Source of the DNA: Macrolepiota albuminosa
Lineage: Eukaryota; Basidiomycota; Agaricomycetes; Agaricales; Agaricaceae
NCBI GenBank assembly: GCA_027475525.1
Contig: JAMWFC010000117.1
Coordinates: 4,512,183-4,576,182, forward strand
DNA: 64,000 bases
Direction of reading: 5' to 3'
This document shows positions 1 through 13,247 of the stretch, piece after piece; positions within the stretch are counted from its first letter, which is position 1; every line of letters begins with the position of its first letter. Under the pieces are notes generated by a model. That model had not been told where the DNA came from, did not search any database, and saw nothing but the letters and a program-made list of their open reading frames with translations. Position numbers and translations under genes: made by a program.

Positions 1-149
1 TTTTGTCAAGGGGTGACTGCTATATTCATCTAATTCCTGATGTCAGATGCCACATTGCATAATTCTTCTACTAATAGCATAACCTGACTTTTCATAATGT
101 GATCAAAGACTTGCTTAGACTTTTCCATATCGTAGATAGGCACTCTTGG

Positions 150-1710
150 TCAATAGCCCTCTATAGACTTGTTGAGCACTCCAAAGTTTTGATTGACAGG
201 TGGAGTGTAGTTACCAGCAAGGCCTGAGTAAGAGTGAAGCAGAGGTTTGATTATAGCAGGCATCTTGGTTATGTCTGGTGCGTTATTGCTAGTGCTAGAA
301 CTCAAGAATTTTACTGATGTAGGATCTGGCATAGCGCCTAAAGGCCTATAGTCTTTTAATGGTTGTTTGCCCTTCTTAATCTCTACACTGTTGAAGACCT
401 GGTTTTTTAATGACTTTAACTCCCTTTCTAACATCTCAATTCTTTCTTTGTGTGACAACATAGGTTGCTTGTTAACAGCATTGAGCTGGAGCACTTTGTG
501 AATTAGCACTTGTTGTGAAGTTGTTTCTGCCTCAGCAGTTGTGGTGCTATTTAGATTGCCTGATGCCAAATTTTCAGAGTTGCAATGGTGTCACTCATCA
601 ATGCACTCTTGGAAAGTCTTATGCTTGAGATAGATAGGAATGTTAATGCCTGAAGGTAAGACTATTTTACTATCTGCACCTTGGCATGCTCTCCCTTGCT
701 GCAAATACTGTTTAAGGATTGCACAGCGACTTCTGGTCATGGTATGTCCTGCCTCTCTACAGAAATGGAAAAGTCCTGTCTGCATATTGTTCCTAGATAC
801 TGTAAAACTGGTCAAGATCAGGGTTTTGAGCTTATTCATAATGTTGGCAACTGTGGTGTTAACGGCATTCTCTAAATCCTCCTTTTTGATAAATCCATTG
901 TGATTGTTAGTGGCGCTAGGAGCTGGCAACCCCACCTTAGGTGCTATTCCTGTCTGTGCCTTTTAATATACATTTGCCTGCCTCAAAGACTTTATCTATA
1001 TTATAGAGTTCCTCAGAATGATGCTCAGGCATAAGGATCTCCAGACAAGGTGCTATCCTAGTCCACAGCAAGGTCAGGATCTCTTGTTGAAATAAGTGTT
1101 GTTTCTTGTTCCTATATAACTTTCTGTTCTGCACTAGCTATCTCGCTATCTGCTGAAAGTTACAATAAAAAGTTGATAATGAGCTCAAAGTGTAAATTCC
1201 AGTCATGAAGGTATTCTGAACTAGCTTCTGGATTTTCATTACTATATAATGCATAGCTTCTTTGGTGCCAGGATATAAATGAATGATTGTCTTCTTTCAT
1301 TCTTTGTAGATGAAGGGCCTTGGCACTGCTTTATCTGTTGACCCTTGAAACTTGTTCAAGCCTGTCCATGATTTGGTGGTATTGTATGAGACATATCTGG
1401 CAGCATACTTCTTCATTTGTATATTATCTGTGATGTAACAGTTATGTAGCAAGTATTCCAATTCTTTGAAATACTGCATTAGTTTGCAAGGCTTTGTTTT
1501 GTCCCATTTCAGCAATGAGAAGTAGTTTCTAGACAGCATGTGCTGAGCATTTGCCTGCTCTATATTGGCAGGTGTGTATGTTGAAGTAGGGATGCTGGTG
1601 GTGTTAGTGTCGCTTAGTGTTAATGTAGTAGGTACAGGCTTGGTTAAGTCTGAGTCGCTAGGTTCTAGAGATGATGACCTAGATAGCTCTTTTAAAGATG
1701 TGAGCAGCAT
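150..1710 (-). pseudogene. Decayed Ty3/gypsy gag
   Basis: Four consecutive minus-strand fragments (1710-1297, 1134-937, 935-591, 569-150) together read like a fungal gypsy Gag. There is a Ser/Thr-rich N-terminus, a middle part containing KLMQYFKELEYLLHNC, and a zinc-knuckle region followed by the KIVLPSG stretch that often follows the knuckle in fungal Gag. The knuckle (HFCREAGHTMTRSRC, around 770-725) has lost ligands: the first Cys is Phe, and Ser stands where the last Cys should be. Stops and frameshifts separate the fragments, and no 77-bp duplication explains them. No protease or RT is visible before the window edge, so this is either an isolated gag relic or the start of an element continuing to the left. 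Confidence 0.6.
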
Positions 1711-2356
1711 GTGATTTTCACCTGCTAAGTACTCAAAAGGTCAGGAAAATAGGAAAAAGCTTTCAGCTAAGCTATCTGGGGCAGCCTCAAGCTCCTGGTC
1801 TAAGGTTTGTCTTGGTAGTGCATCTGGTAAATGTGGTAAGTTGGTGGTGGTTTGTTCAAATGCACTCTTCAACAAGAGGCAGCGCTGTCACTGGCCTCAA
1901 GTTTCCGGCAGAATTCTGTCTTAACAAAACTCTTGCAGTGGGCTCCAAAATGATGACATTAACTAGGGTTGGATGTGCTGGACGTTTATGCAGTACAATG
2001 CCATTTCTAGCATTTGGTGTGTGAGGTTGCAGGAAGTCCTGACAGAGTTCCAGTGTGCTTAAGCAGATGTAATAGAATGATGTGCTTGATAATAGCACTT
2101 TGGACGTTACCTAACAGACTATGAGTGCTGTAGTTAAGGCAAAGGTACTGAAAAAAAAAAAGAATAGTGCAATGCAATGTGCCCATAAGTGGCACTGTAA
2201 ACATCAAGGATAACAAAGTCAAAGCTGGCTAGCGCGAGTTGAATGCTGAGTATAACTTGGGTGCTTGAAGAGTTATGATTTGTTGTTATATACATGTGTA
2301 ATAGGTATCTTTTATACTATATGCTACTGCATTTTCAAGATAAGTCTATTTGTGGT
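1711..2356. other. No supported gene
   Basis: Only short, composition-driven open frames are present. The stretch lies upstream of the gag relic and could hold the leader or LTR of that element, but I see no LTR ends or target duplication. Confidence 0.4.
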
Positions 2357-3618
2357 GCTACCAATTAGTGCCTTTCCTCATGGTCCCAGCTAATGGCAAC
2401 CTGTCAACGGCACCTGGCAGCACATGAATGACAGCAATCAATAGTGTTATAGCCCATTGGTCATGGTGACTCTGCACTGACTTAGAATTGTATGGATCTG
2501 CTCACTTTTTGATATGATTCTGATTAGCCAGGCTTCTCTGGGATATGGTCAGAAAATCCTTGACAGACGCCATGAGTGCTAATGTCAGCACTAACATTGT
2601 ATCAATTTCTGATAAGTCAAAATATTGGGTTTGAATATATCCTGTGCCATTGTTATTGATTTTTTAGACTTTTGATTGAGGTGCCTCATCAAATGGCAGT
2701 ACCTAATATTAACCCCTTCCAGAAATGATTGGATTTTGGTCAGAGTTACCTCTCTGCTGTCGTGCTAGCACTATGGGTCCTAAACCTCCTAAATTCTTGA
2801 AGTCAACCGATAGTATGTGCTGAAGAACTGATAAATGGTAGATGAAGCTGATAAGTAGAGTTTGCAATGGGGTGCCAAAGCCAGAGATATTCTGAGTCCT
2901 AGAAGATCACTAGAGTCTCCAGTATGTTGCATGTTGATAAGCCCATAGTGTCTCTTGATGCACTTAGCCTGAATAGAAGCCTATCAGCGCTACCAATTAG
3001 TGCCTCTCCTTGTGATTCCAGCTAATAGCAACCTGTCAACAGCAACCAGCAGCACATGGATGATGGCGAGCAATAGTGTTATAGCTCATTGGCCACAGCG
3101 ACTCTAAATTGACTTAGAATTGTACGAGTCTGCTCACTTTTAATATAAATCCAATTGGCCAGGCCACTCCAGAGTATGGTCAAAAAATTCTCAACAGATG
3201 CCATGAGCGCTAATGTTGATGCTAAACATTGTATCAATTTCTGATAGGTCAAAATGTTGGGTTTGAGTATATTCTATGCTGTTGTCATTGATTCTTTAGA
3301 CTTCTGATTGAGATGCCTTATCAAGTGGCATTGCCTAATGCTAACTCCTTCCAAAATTAATCAGAATTTGGTCAGAGTTACCTCTTTGCCATCATGCTAG
3401 CACTATGGGCTCTAAGCCTCCTAAATCCTTGAAGTCAACAAATAGTATGTGCTGAAGAACTGATAAATGTTGAATGAGGCTGATAAGTAGAGTTTGCAAT
3501 GGGGCACCAAAGCCAAAGATATTCTAAGTCTCAGAAGATCACTAGAGTCTCCAGTATGTCAAGTGCTGGTAAGCTTATAATGTCTTTTAATGTGCTTAGC
3601 CTGAGTAGAAGCCTATTA
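2357..3618. repeat. Diverged 632-bp tandem duplication
   Basis: Unit 1 starts at 2357 (gctaccaattagtgcc) and unit 2 at 2989 with the same words. The two run in parallel to about 2986 and 3618, ending in agcctga/gtagaagcctat. They differ by many substitutions and a few small indels, so the duplication is old and real, unlike the 77-bp duplications. No reading frame survives in either unit. Confidence 0.8.
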
Positions 3619-3710
3619 ATGCTATATTCAATGCCATTTTTGACCTCACAATGACCATGAATTACTTATTGACTTTTGATAAATCATTGCATGTGGTTTT
3701 CTGAACTATT

Positions 3711-3864
3711 AATAATGATCTGTTGCATAAAATTGGAAAAAAAAGAAGGCAGAGAGACTAGTGTGGTTCAGGGCATGAAGTATGTAGAATAATGATCTGT
3801 TGCATAAAATTGGAAAAAAAAGAAGGCAGAGAGACTAGTGTGGTTCAGGGCATGAAGTATGTAG
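3711..3864. repeat. 77-bp direct duplication
   Basis: 3711-3787 and 3788-3864 are identical, with the bases before and after the pair differing. Likely an assembly overlap. Confidence 0.95.
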
Positions 3865-4011
3865 CTTGTGCCTTCTTTTTGGCTCTAAAAAACTGAAAAA
3901 TGCTCAGGCTTGCATATATGTATGTTGCTGGCACATTAAAGTGCTTCAAGGGAGTTATAGGGAGGGTCAAGGCTTACAATTGTCACAAAGAGCAGGTTGG
4001 TTGTATTTTTG

Positions 4012-4165
4012 TTATAATTCATTAGATAAACCCATTTACAGGATATGAATGCAAGGCCACATTGCACAGAGATGTATCTATTCCTGTATTATAATTCATT
4101 AGATAAACCCATTTACAGGATATGAATGCAAGGCCACATTGCACAGAGATGTATCTATTCCTGTA
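4012..4165. repeat. 77-bp direct duplication
   Basis: 4012-4088 is repeated at 4089-4165 without a mismatch, in gene-free DNA. Confidence 0.95.
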
Positions 4166-4330
4166 TGTGGCCATGTTGATGCCAACATGTTTTATGCATA
4201 CAGAGACAACAATGAAAACTGAAGACTATTTTTTGAATTTATATGTTTTTTTTTATATATTTATGCATTTTTTTTCAAATTATGCTTATGGACATCAATA
4301 CATACAGTTTTGATACTGACATTTATATAA

Positions 4331-4484
4331 ACATGAACAAAATTTCTTCATTTACTCCTAAGTTATTGTACTCTCTAATGTCATACTGGCATGTCACAAT
4401 GACACTGACATGAACAAAATTTCTTCATTTACTCCTAAGTTATTGTACTCTCTAATGTCATACTGGCATGTCACAATGACACTG
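4331..4484. repeat. 77-bp direct duplication
   Basis: 4331-4407 is repeated exactly at 4408-4484. It is the third such pair within 800 bp. Confidence 0.95.
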
Positions 4485-5754
4485 CCACATCACTAGCATC
4501 ATGTTTCCCCCAACCCGTAGACCTCAGTCTCACTGTGTGTCACAGTGGCCCATCCCTTTTGATTGTGAAAGAAAAATAGACAAAAGGAGAATGGACAGTG
4601 CATATCAGAGTGTGTGTGATAATGTGAAGGGTCTGATAATTCAATGCTCATCATAAAGGTGAGTACCAAAGGTAACAAGCATTTTCATAGGCCTCTGCAT
4701 GCTAGAGAGTCTCACCAATAACACCTGCACTCTTCATCTTCTTGGCTATGAGCTGATCTTGGCATGGCACCATGGGTCTGGCAGTTGCCGCACTGAGGTC
4801 AGTATGGCACAATGGTCTCAGACATCCTGAGTGGCATCCTCTTTCAATCTCCTTCCTCATCAGCCACCCAGGTGAGCGCATCACTGCTCTCTCACTTACT
4901 CAGTTGGGTCTCACTATGAGCTTCACTCGTCATCACAGCCACTTCACATACATTATCTTTTTCTAATCACTGCACAACCTGTACATTAGTGGTGAGACCC
5001 ATCTCATTCCTACCTGGTGAGCCAAGCTCACCTCTCACATTAGATATTTCGACCACATACAAAAGTCAAGCTTTACATTCCATTCTAGTGTCAAAATATC
5101 TAAAGTAAGTATGCAATAGGAAGGTCGCGTCAGCCCCTTGCTTACAGATTTCTCATCAGTATTCTACTAGTATACTTCTAGTTATTCATTCGTCATCCCT
5201 CCCTCCTCACCCTGTAAATACGTAGTAGCCAGCCGGTTAGCTTTCGCCTTTTGACATCAATACACGTAGGTCACGCATTTGCGTGACCGGTTCGGCGCTA
5301 TCACATCATCATTCACGCTAACGGCAGAGGCGCCCGAATTAACCCAGGGCAAATTACCTTTGCCCTAACCATCAAAATATGATCAAAATGTACTTATGTA
5401 CCTAATCCGAACACCTGCTGATTATGTACCACAGGATCAGCAGACACCTAGAAGAAAACTACACTAGTAGTGAAAGTTCCCTCCATGAATGTCATAAAAG
5501 AGCGGTCTGGCACACATGAATTGAGAGATCCTCTCAATATAGTAGGGCGGACTGAAATACTCCATTTCCGAAGTTCACACATCAGGAGCAGGTGACAGGT
5601 GCGTGTGTATCTATCTGCCGGATAGGGAGAGGCTATTTGTTACTCCGACCGGCGTATCTCTATTTCCCACACGACATGGTGACTTTGAGACCAGGCGGGA
5701 GCAAATTCGAACAGATCACTCCCAAACTACTTGATACTTGATACTTACTTCGCA
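4485..5754. other. No supported gene
   Basis: This is intergenic sequence upstream of the first DUF6534 gene. Open frames at 4702-4884 and 4772-4966 oppose each other and show no family features. The last few hundred bases presumably hold the promoter, but no clear TATA box can be assigned. Confidence 0.4.
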
Positions 5755-7601
5755 ATGCCGAATGTAGGAAGTATAGGGGGGACTTTTCTCGTAGGTAAGT
5801 TGTCTCGAGTCGATAAATTGCACCTAGGTCCTGACTACAGGTCCAATGTAGGCATTATTGTTAGCCTTGCGTAAGATGTTGTAATTTGGGTTCATGCATG
5901 GATGGCTCACAATATCACCGAGTCAGTCTTTTTGGGATTTTATCCTCACAAACATTGTATTACTTCCGCACATATCCAGACGATCGTCTGTTCCTAAAAT
6001 TTCTAGTGAGTTTTCAAATCTTTGACCTTTCAAGGACGTTGAGACTGATCTGCTTGCCCTACTACCTACAGATCACAATGCTCTTGTTGGTTGCCTGACA
6101 CTCATTTCATTTATTAATGCATTCTAATATGTCGGATTAGTTTCCTGGAGACCGTACATCTTGCTGCCCTTGGACAAGCGACACATTACCTATTCATCCT
6201 CGGCAAGTTTCCAGAGAACGCATCCAAAAGGCTCACTATTGCGTAGTACGTCGTCAATTATTTCAAACATCAGGCTAAGCCGCTTACTATCATCAGTGGA
6301 ACTGCTGTGCGTGAAACTGATTGATTTAATGTTCATCCGGGCTAATTTGAAGCCAGGTGTCGCTAACAACTAGTGTGGGTTGAAATTCGTTTTGGCAATA
6401 TCGTTCTTTTTAGATTATTCTACAGTTTCTTGTCGCATTCATCGTTCAGAGGTATAGATATAAATTACTTCTTGTGTACCTGAATCTATCTGACATCTAT
6501 TCATGTCCAATGTATCAGCTTCTATGCATGGAGAATCTATCGTCGTGAGTGGATATCTATTCAGTACATTGGTTCATCTCATCTGTTGATTCTAGTCAGC
6601 ACTTGGCATCCTTTGGGAAGGATTGTCGCTGCATTCATCGTATATATACTCTTATCATGAAATCTGTGGATATCATTGATACAGCCTGTAGCTTTCTGCG
6701 TCAGTGGGCCAATTAAGTGACTCAAATATTGTTTCATTTTACACCTGCGCACTAATTCCTCCTCAGCTGCTGGTCTCAGTGAGTCCCGATTTTCCTCCAC
6801 AAGAAGGACTAATAATGTTCTTCTCCAGCGATGAACGTTCTTACGTGAGTGGACCTTCCGTGATGTGTGTGTGAGGTTCTTAAATTTGAGGCTCTAGATA
6901 TGGCAATCCCGCTGTTGACACTATGAAACTAACGGTTCAACGAGTCAGTGTTTTTGTTCCTTCTATCCCTACAATAAATCTTCATGCCGTACTTAGGACT
7001 CTTACTCAGCTAATTTGATTATGTCCATCATTTGCGATTCAACTATCAGCATCTCTCTAGTCTATTTTCTTTCCAAGATGCGTACAGGATTTCAAGCGTG
7101 AGTTTGATGTTTAGATACATGATTGCACATATCTTAGTCTGTGCCTGAGGTCGACAAATGTCATCAATCGACTTGTCATATACAGGTCGGTCTCTTTATG
7201 GAATTGATTTCTGCACATATGCCGATTATTATCTAGCCTTCAGGTTGGGCTTTTCTCCAGCGCCATTGCAGGATGCACTCTTGTAGTTGTGAGTTATTCT
7301 GCAAAGTATACTATGTCGTCGGTTTCAAACAGTTTCAGTTCTACACCACACCACCCACGAGCGTTATTTATGCCGGTGTGCCTAGATGCTAAAATTATCA
7401 GTCTATGAATGACAGTTTCCATCAGCACTCACGGAAGTTCAAGGAAAATGTATGCCTCAAAATTGGGATTCCATTCATTTTGTGCTGATTTCTTCTTCCG
7501 GTATCAAGTCTATGTTAATTCTATGCTGGCAAGTCGATACCCGTTGTTCATTCTAAGACCTTGCCAGAATTTGTCTTTGATCCACAGGTTATGTATGTTA
7601 G
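5755..7601 (+). CDS. DUF6534 multi-pass membrane protein, copy A
   Basis: A multi-exon gene of the fungal DUF6534 membrane-protein family; its function is unknown. Exon 1 (40 nt, 5755-5794, starting MPNVGS) is followed by a 19-nt exon and then LFGILSSQTLYYFRTYPDDR. Later exons give FFLETVHLAALGQATHYLF, FLVAFIVQSFYAWRIYR, STWHPLGRIVAAFIVYI, SIICDSTISISLVYFL followed by MRTGFQ, INRLVIY, and FRYQVYVNSML near the end. These hydrophobic blocks and the YVNSML tail are the family pattern. Introns are short with GT/AG ends. Exon sizes match copy B about 4 kb downstream, pointing to tandem duplication. After the last intron the frame meets TAG at 7599-7601, where copy B has CAG, so the C-terminus may be shortened. 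Exact borders of several middle exons are inferred. Confidence 0.6.
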
Positions 7602-9727
7602 GCCGTGCACTTCACTTTCTTAATTTCTGTGTCTCATGATGCCAATATAGGTTGAATTCACGTAAGAATACTCGACAACTGCTCCAAGAAACACGCGAAA
7701 TAATTTCGCTTGAAGTTTTACGTTCTCAAGGTTAGTTCCAAAATTTATGTATCTGTCTTTGCCTTCTCACCACCTTCAAGGCCTCCAGCCACCAACAACC
7801 GCAATATGCAAACCGCACAGCTCCTCGCTCGCATGAAAAGAGGAAAAAGAGGTTAGTCGACCTCGGAAAGTGAAAGGGAACTGCATTTTTGCAGGCTGAG
7901 GTCCTAGAATTGAGAAGTGAAAGGTAACTGAGGTGAAAGTGTGACGCAAGGAACGGAGTGACTGTAGAATACCGATGCCATAAGAAAAGAGACAAATGGC
8001 AGTGTATGAAGAATGCATCTTGGACAAGCAATGAATTCTGTCCTATCATGGATGTCGTTGTGAAGAAAGCATTGCCTCAACAGTGCCAGTGCCATCCAAG
8101 TGCCCAATCTAATGATGTAGCTTGAAGCGTAAGACAAGTTCAAATCACTATGCTCTGAGGGAAGGCGCTAATACACCCTGGACATATTCCTCCCTGTAAC
8201 AACTTTGTCCTTGAACATTGATGCCCAACTATCCAAGTGACTATCAAATCCAAAGAATAAAACAACCAAACTATCCTCAATCTATTCTAGATCTCGGGAT
8301 TAAACTCCCTCATTCTCTTCAAACAGCTTATTTGTCCTCTCCCTCCCTTCCGAGATCTGAAGACTGCCGTTCCAGCTGATCCAAGGCATGGGTGTCCAAT
8401 TATATTAGTGAGTGAAGACTATGAATAGCATTGCTTTGTGGCTTAGGACCAATATCTTGTATAGTGGTTTGGACATCAAAGTCCAGATAAGATTCCGAAT
8501 CGGTCATAAAACGCAAAAGGGGTTATCTTACCTAAAGGAATGAACGAAGTATGAGAAAATATTCGTTTTCTTTGTTGTGCTATGCTCATGTATAACCTCT
8601 TGACGGTTACGCGGGGCTGATACATGATCTGCTCATTGTTTTGAGATGCGAAGATACGATGAAGTGCTCAGTACCGAAAGGTTGTGGACGGTCAGAGTTC
8701 TATGTATTAAGATCTTTACTTATCTTCACTTCCTTTTGGTTGCTGCGGACGTGCGAGATTTCTTTTGATAACTCCCTGGATGGTTGATGGGTCGCACAGG
8801 TCGTTGGAAGCCGTAAATGCATGACTTTTATTTGAAGCTCGGTTCAACTTTCGACCGAGCTTTTTTTAATCTATGCACAACCCCATGGAAACTTCTCAGT
8901 CACGTGAAACGAACTCTATGCCTTCTGGCGCCAATGAGACTGTGACGTGGATGGCCATTTTTCGGATTGGAATTTGGCGAGGCACATTGAATATCCAGGA
9001 AGATCCGGTGGTGTAGTGTGAGAGGATGTCGGACAAGGTGAAGGAAGCGTCCCGTTAGGTTTAAGGGTTCGTGATACTGTTTTCTATTCTGCTTCAGCTC
9101 AGACCTTATGTAATCGTGCTAGTAATTCAATCCGGTATATAAGTGAATAAATCGTATTTCCGCAAATTTTGAGAAGTTTTAGTGGTACACCATGTATATT
9201 CTATCAGAGAGCGTCGGTCTTCGCGGTCCGAGACATCATCCACGCTGTCACGGAAGGCATCAATTCCGCCAAGTGCAATCTGGTCTGCACAGCCCCCTTG
9301 AATCCTTCAGCGCTCATAAATCAGTGTTCCAAGTTTGGCCATATTCCGGTGAAGCAAGGAAGCTGTGGCCTGAGCGAATACAGTTACAGGTATCCTTGAA
9401 TTATTGAGGTCGATCATGCATATGGATGATTCGCGATTTTAATAGACTTACTTCCATCTTGTTCAATGAGACGGTTGATTTCGATCATTCCCTCTGCCGG
9501 CTACGACCTGACCCTGGACTGGCATAAGCACGTTGATCTCTCGCATAAGACAGGATTGGGGCTATCAGGAAGAGGGATCAAGCTAAGATCTTTTGACAAC
9601 AAAGAGGAATTGAGAACCCATATATGTCGAAGATTAGATAATCGTCAACCTGGTTAGACGCTCGGCAAACAGTTAAAGAGATGTCCCCCCCCATGTAAAC
9701 ATCTGTCAATCCCTCTGCCTCAAATCG
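7602..9727. other. Intergenic, no supported gene
   Basis: Open frames here (7732-8143 minus, 9169-9407 and 9466-9657 plus) are short, overlap on both strands and show no recognisable motif. The sequence just before 9728 presumably contains the promoter of the second DUF6534 gene. Confidence 0.4.
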
Positions 9728-11912
9728 ATGGACACAGCGAAAGTGATTAACAAACCATACCTGGCAGGTGCGTAACTTTTACGATCGGCCAACCAACGTT
9801 CCAACAACGTTCTCCATTTCACTCTTTTATCCAGTCTCGTTGGCCAACTTCATGTGTGGACCTTTTTCGGGCTTTCTTTTTGACACCTAACTTCCACGCA
9901 GGCTCTTTGGAATTACATGCTCACAAATGGTCTACTACTTCCGCTCGTATCCTGGCGATGATAAATTCCTAAGAGCAGTAGTGAGTAGCTTCCTGATGCC
10001 TCTGGTTAATAACAAATCGGCATTCTAAAGATTGCAGTGCTTTTGTGAGTTCATTCAACAAGCGTTAAAATTTAAAGATATACGATCTACGACATTCCAG
10101 CATCTTGGAGGGCGTACATCTGGCTTTCTTGACGCAAGCCATATATGATATTTACATCGTGTACAAGGTGCCTGAGACAGCCTTCCACATCACTTTGTCG
10201 GTCTTATGATGTTGATAATCTGTGACAATATCTTGATCTTTTACTTCTAGGGGTACCGCAGTACGTAACCTACTCCACGTTGAAGTGTTTAAAGCTGAAC
10301 ACTGTTGGCGCAGGTTTCCATAACAATCACTGTGCGTTATCGCACAGTCTATTTCCTAGCCCTTGGCATTAACGATACTGTAGTTTGTCATCGCATCAAC
10401 AGTTCAGAGGTACGTTGCGACTATTAATGTTCGCTGCCTAATCTGAAAGTTATCCATACGTTTCGTCAGTTTCTATGCGTGGAGAGTATCTTGTCGTGAA
10501 TACCATATCCTTACATTCGACGTCACATGTTTTCACCTCAATTGTCCCTAGTCAGCACTGGCAATCGATGGAAATATCCCTTTGTTGCGTTCATCGTATG
10601 GATGTCCGATACATTTACCGGGATTCAAATGTTGATCACGTCCTCATAGCTGGCCACGTCTCTTGCCCAATTTTGTAAATTGAAATTTTTCCTTCAAATA
10701 GATATGCTAACTTTTCAGCCAGGTACCGGGCTAAGTGAGTCCATTTTGTATCAAATCGAAGCTTGTTCAACCACTCTATCACTCAAGCGGCCAGTGCTAT
10801 GCAGTTTGTGTCAGATCTTTTTGTATGATCATATATGCTCAAGGGTTCGATTAGATACGGCTTCCCATCGCTGGCTGATTCGAGGAAACCGCTTCCACGT
10901 GTAGGGATATAAATTTTCTTGAGGCATATGCCAGGACCTGACTTATGTTGGAAGATCTCGTATTCAGTTAGCCTGACCATGACCATTATCTGTGACTTGA
11001 CTATTAGTGCATGTCTTGTCCACTTCCTGAACAGGATGCGTACTGGATTCAGAACGTGAGTTTATTCTTTAGCTATTTGCCACTGTTCCAATAACTTGTT
11101 CTGAAAAAAAAATGTGTGCTTGTATATTCTTAGGTCGGAAAACGTTATCAACCGTTTAATATACTTCAGGTCTGCCTATGCAAATGATTTGTTGCAATGC
11201 ACTCATGGTTGAACACAGCATGGGCAATGGACTCTCAACAAGCATCATTGCAATCTGTGCACTTGTGGCTGTGAGCAGCAATTACTCAATGGGGTTACGT
11301 GAACAATCCCCTGAAAGCGATCGTCTGCTATAGTACTACATTGATTCTTTTGACAGTCTTCTTTACACTGGTGTGTTTTTTGACAAATTTGTGATTGACT
11401 TGATGCTGATGGCAGAAATACCAGCCTTCATCCAGATCAGTGCCAAATGTGTGTCGTGGGCACTAGATTTCTTCCTTTACTCAAAATTTATTTATCCAGT
11501 CTATGTCAATTCGATGCTGGTAGGTATAAACGATATTAAGCCAATGCTTGCTTTATCAGTTATATGTTTCTCTGCTTACTATAGGTTACGTACGTCAGCT
11601 TCGCGTCTTAGCTCTTTGTTCCATTGACCGCATCGTCGTGCAGGCTCAACTCTCGTACAAAAGTTCGACAAATGTTTGTACATGCTCGAAAGGAAGAACC
11701 AACACCGCATCGTCGTGCAGGCTCAACTCTCGTACAAAAGTTCGACAAATGTTTGTACATGCTCGAAAGGAAGAACCAACACCCTCAAGAAGCTTCATCC
11801 GATGGCACAGCAAGTAAACCACTCTTACCAAATTCAGTCCTCTTACGAGCTGTTTCCTAATGTTTTAAGGCAATCCTCAAAGAACGATTCAATTCGAACA
11901 ATAGCTTTTTGA
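9728..11912 (+). CDS. DUF6534 multi-pass membrane protein, copy B
   Basis: Paralogue of copy A with the same architecture. Exon 1 is 40 nt (9728-9767, MDTAKVINK) and exon 2 is 19 nt. Then come MLFGITCSQMVYYFRSYPGD, VLFILEGVHLAFLTQAIYD, FVIASTVQSFYAWRV, STGNRWKYPFVAFIVWM, SLTMTIICDLTISACLVHFL plus MRTGF, VINRLIYF, GLSTSIIAICALVA and YPVYVNSMLV. After the last intron the frame runs on as GYVRQLRVLALCS and is then broken by a 77-bp duplication at 11627-11780. Ignoring one copy, it continues to a TGA at 11910-11912. Function is unknown; the family is usually predicted as an integral membrane protein. Borders of the middle exons are inferred from the alignment with copy A. Confidence 0.6.
11627..11780. 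repeat. 77-bp direct duplication
   Basis: 11627-11703 equals 11704-11780. It lies inside the last exon of DUF6534 copy B and shifts its frame. Confidence 0.95.
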
Positions 11913-12050
11913 GTTCTACAAGCGTCCCAGTATTTTATCATTTACGTGACGCGACCGTATCCTTTTCCTAACATGGTTCCCTTCGTCCTTCACCTATCCA
12001 TCATGATTAAACGCTTCGAGACCAAGACCTACTCAACGACATAACCCACC

Positions 12051-12204
12051 TCAAGTATAGTTAGTCCTTGAAGTAATCTTTGACGGGACGTTGAGGAATG
12101 CGTCAGAGTATATAGATATGCCTGTTGTCAAGTATAGTTAGTCCTTGAAGTAATCTTTGACGGGACGTTGAGGAATGCGTCAGAGTATATAGATATGCCT
12201 GTTG
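12051..12204. repeat. 77-bp direct duplication
   Basis: 12051-12127 equals 12128-12204. Confidence 0.95.
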
Positions 12205-12667
12205 CAGGTGATTCCCAATGAAACAACGTTTGGCGTGTTTCCTTACGAGGTAGTGTTAAGCAGCTTGTTGACGGGTTCACGCTGGCGTTGCTTGTTACGG
12301 GTAGTATTTTATTTCCGATTTCTGTGGCATCAGGCATATGCATGGTTGTGCTCTATGGCAAGTACATGGAAAAGGAAGGATAATCTGCGGCCAGGACACT
12401 CCTTTGTCATCCACATTCAGACTGAGGCTGTTCTTGACTAATGCGGCTTGGATCAATAGAAGACCTTGTAACAGGATCCAGGTACATTCATTACATTAGT
12501 GGGATTTATGAGCATTCTGTCGGTAATTCTGAGGGTCGGTAATTCTGAGGGCCGGTGACGATAATAATTCGCAAAAGAAAACCCAAGGCACGGGTAGGTC
12601 TCCATCCATAGAAAATATGAGCGATCCTCCGGGCACCCGCCCCGCGGGAAAATGACATTTTATATAT

Positions 12668-12821
12668 TCGGCGAGGTTGCTAGTGAATATTTTCTGGTGC
12701 AGACTCATTGAGATACACTTGTCAACACACCTGTTGAGCACTGGTCGGCGAGGTTGCTAGTGAATATTTTCTGGTGCAGACTCATTGAGATACACTTGTC
12801 AACACACCTGTTGAGCACTGG
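12668..12821. repeat. 77-bp direct duplication
   Basis: 12668-12744 equals 12745-12821. The match runs two bases further by chance. Confidence 0.95.
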
Positions 12822-13247
12822 TCAGGATGTCATGTCAGTATCTTGGTTACAATCCTGTTCCTCAAGGTGTCAAGCCTGAAACATCATCGCCACTACTTCA
12901 CAGCAGTCCCATACTGCTCAAGGACTCCCACATACAGCAATTTAATATCGATATCAAACGAAGATACGGTATACAGGATATCAGCTACAGCTAAATGAGA
13001 AATGCGTATTTTGTCCATTTTACATATGCATAGTTGTATATCAAAGGAACTGAGGAGCAAGACTAAACCAAAGAAGACGAAAACAGCAATCTGTCCAAAG
13101 AAAAAAGAAAGAAAGAGAAAGAAACAGCAAAGTAAGCAAGCAAAGACTATAGATGGCATAACCTCCATCAAGGAGCGTAGGTATACTCATAACCACGAAA
13201 CACGCACCGACCATCCAAAGAACGACGCCACGAGATCCACAACAGCA

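Larger units (their letters stand above)
11913..13247. other. Intergenic, no supported gene
   Basis: Apart from two 77-bp duplications there is a short 17-bp tandem repeat (ggtaattctgaggg) near 12520-12553. The stretch next to 13248 should be the 3' untranslated region of the skn7-like gene. Confidence 0.4.

Noticed and set aside
5685..5730. Possible tRNA T-loop (ttcgaa) upstream of DUF6534 copy A
   Set aside because: No matching acceptor, D-arm or anticodon arm can be folded around it.
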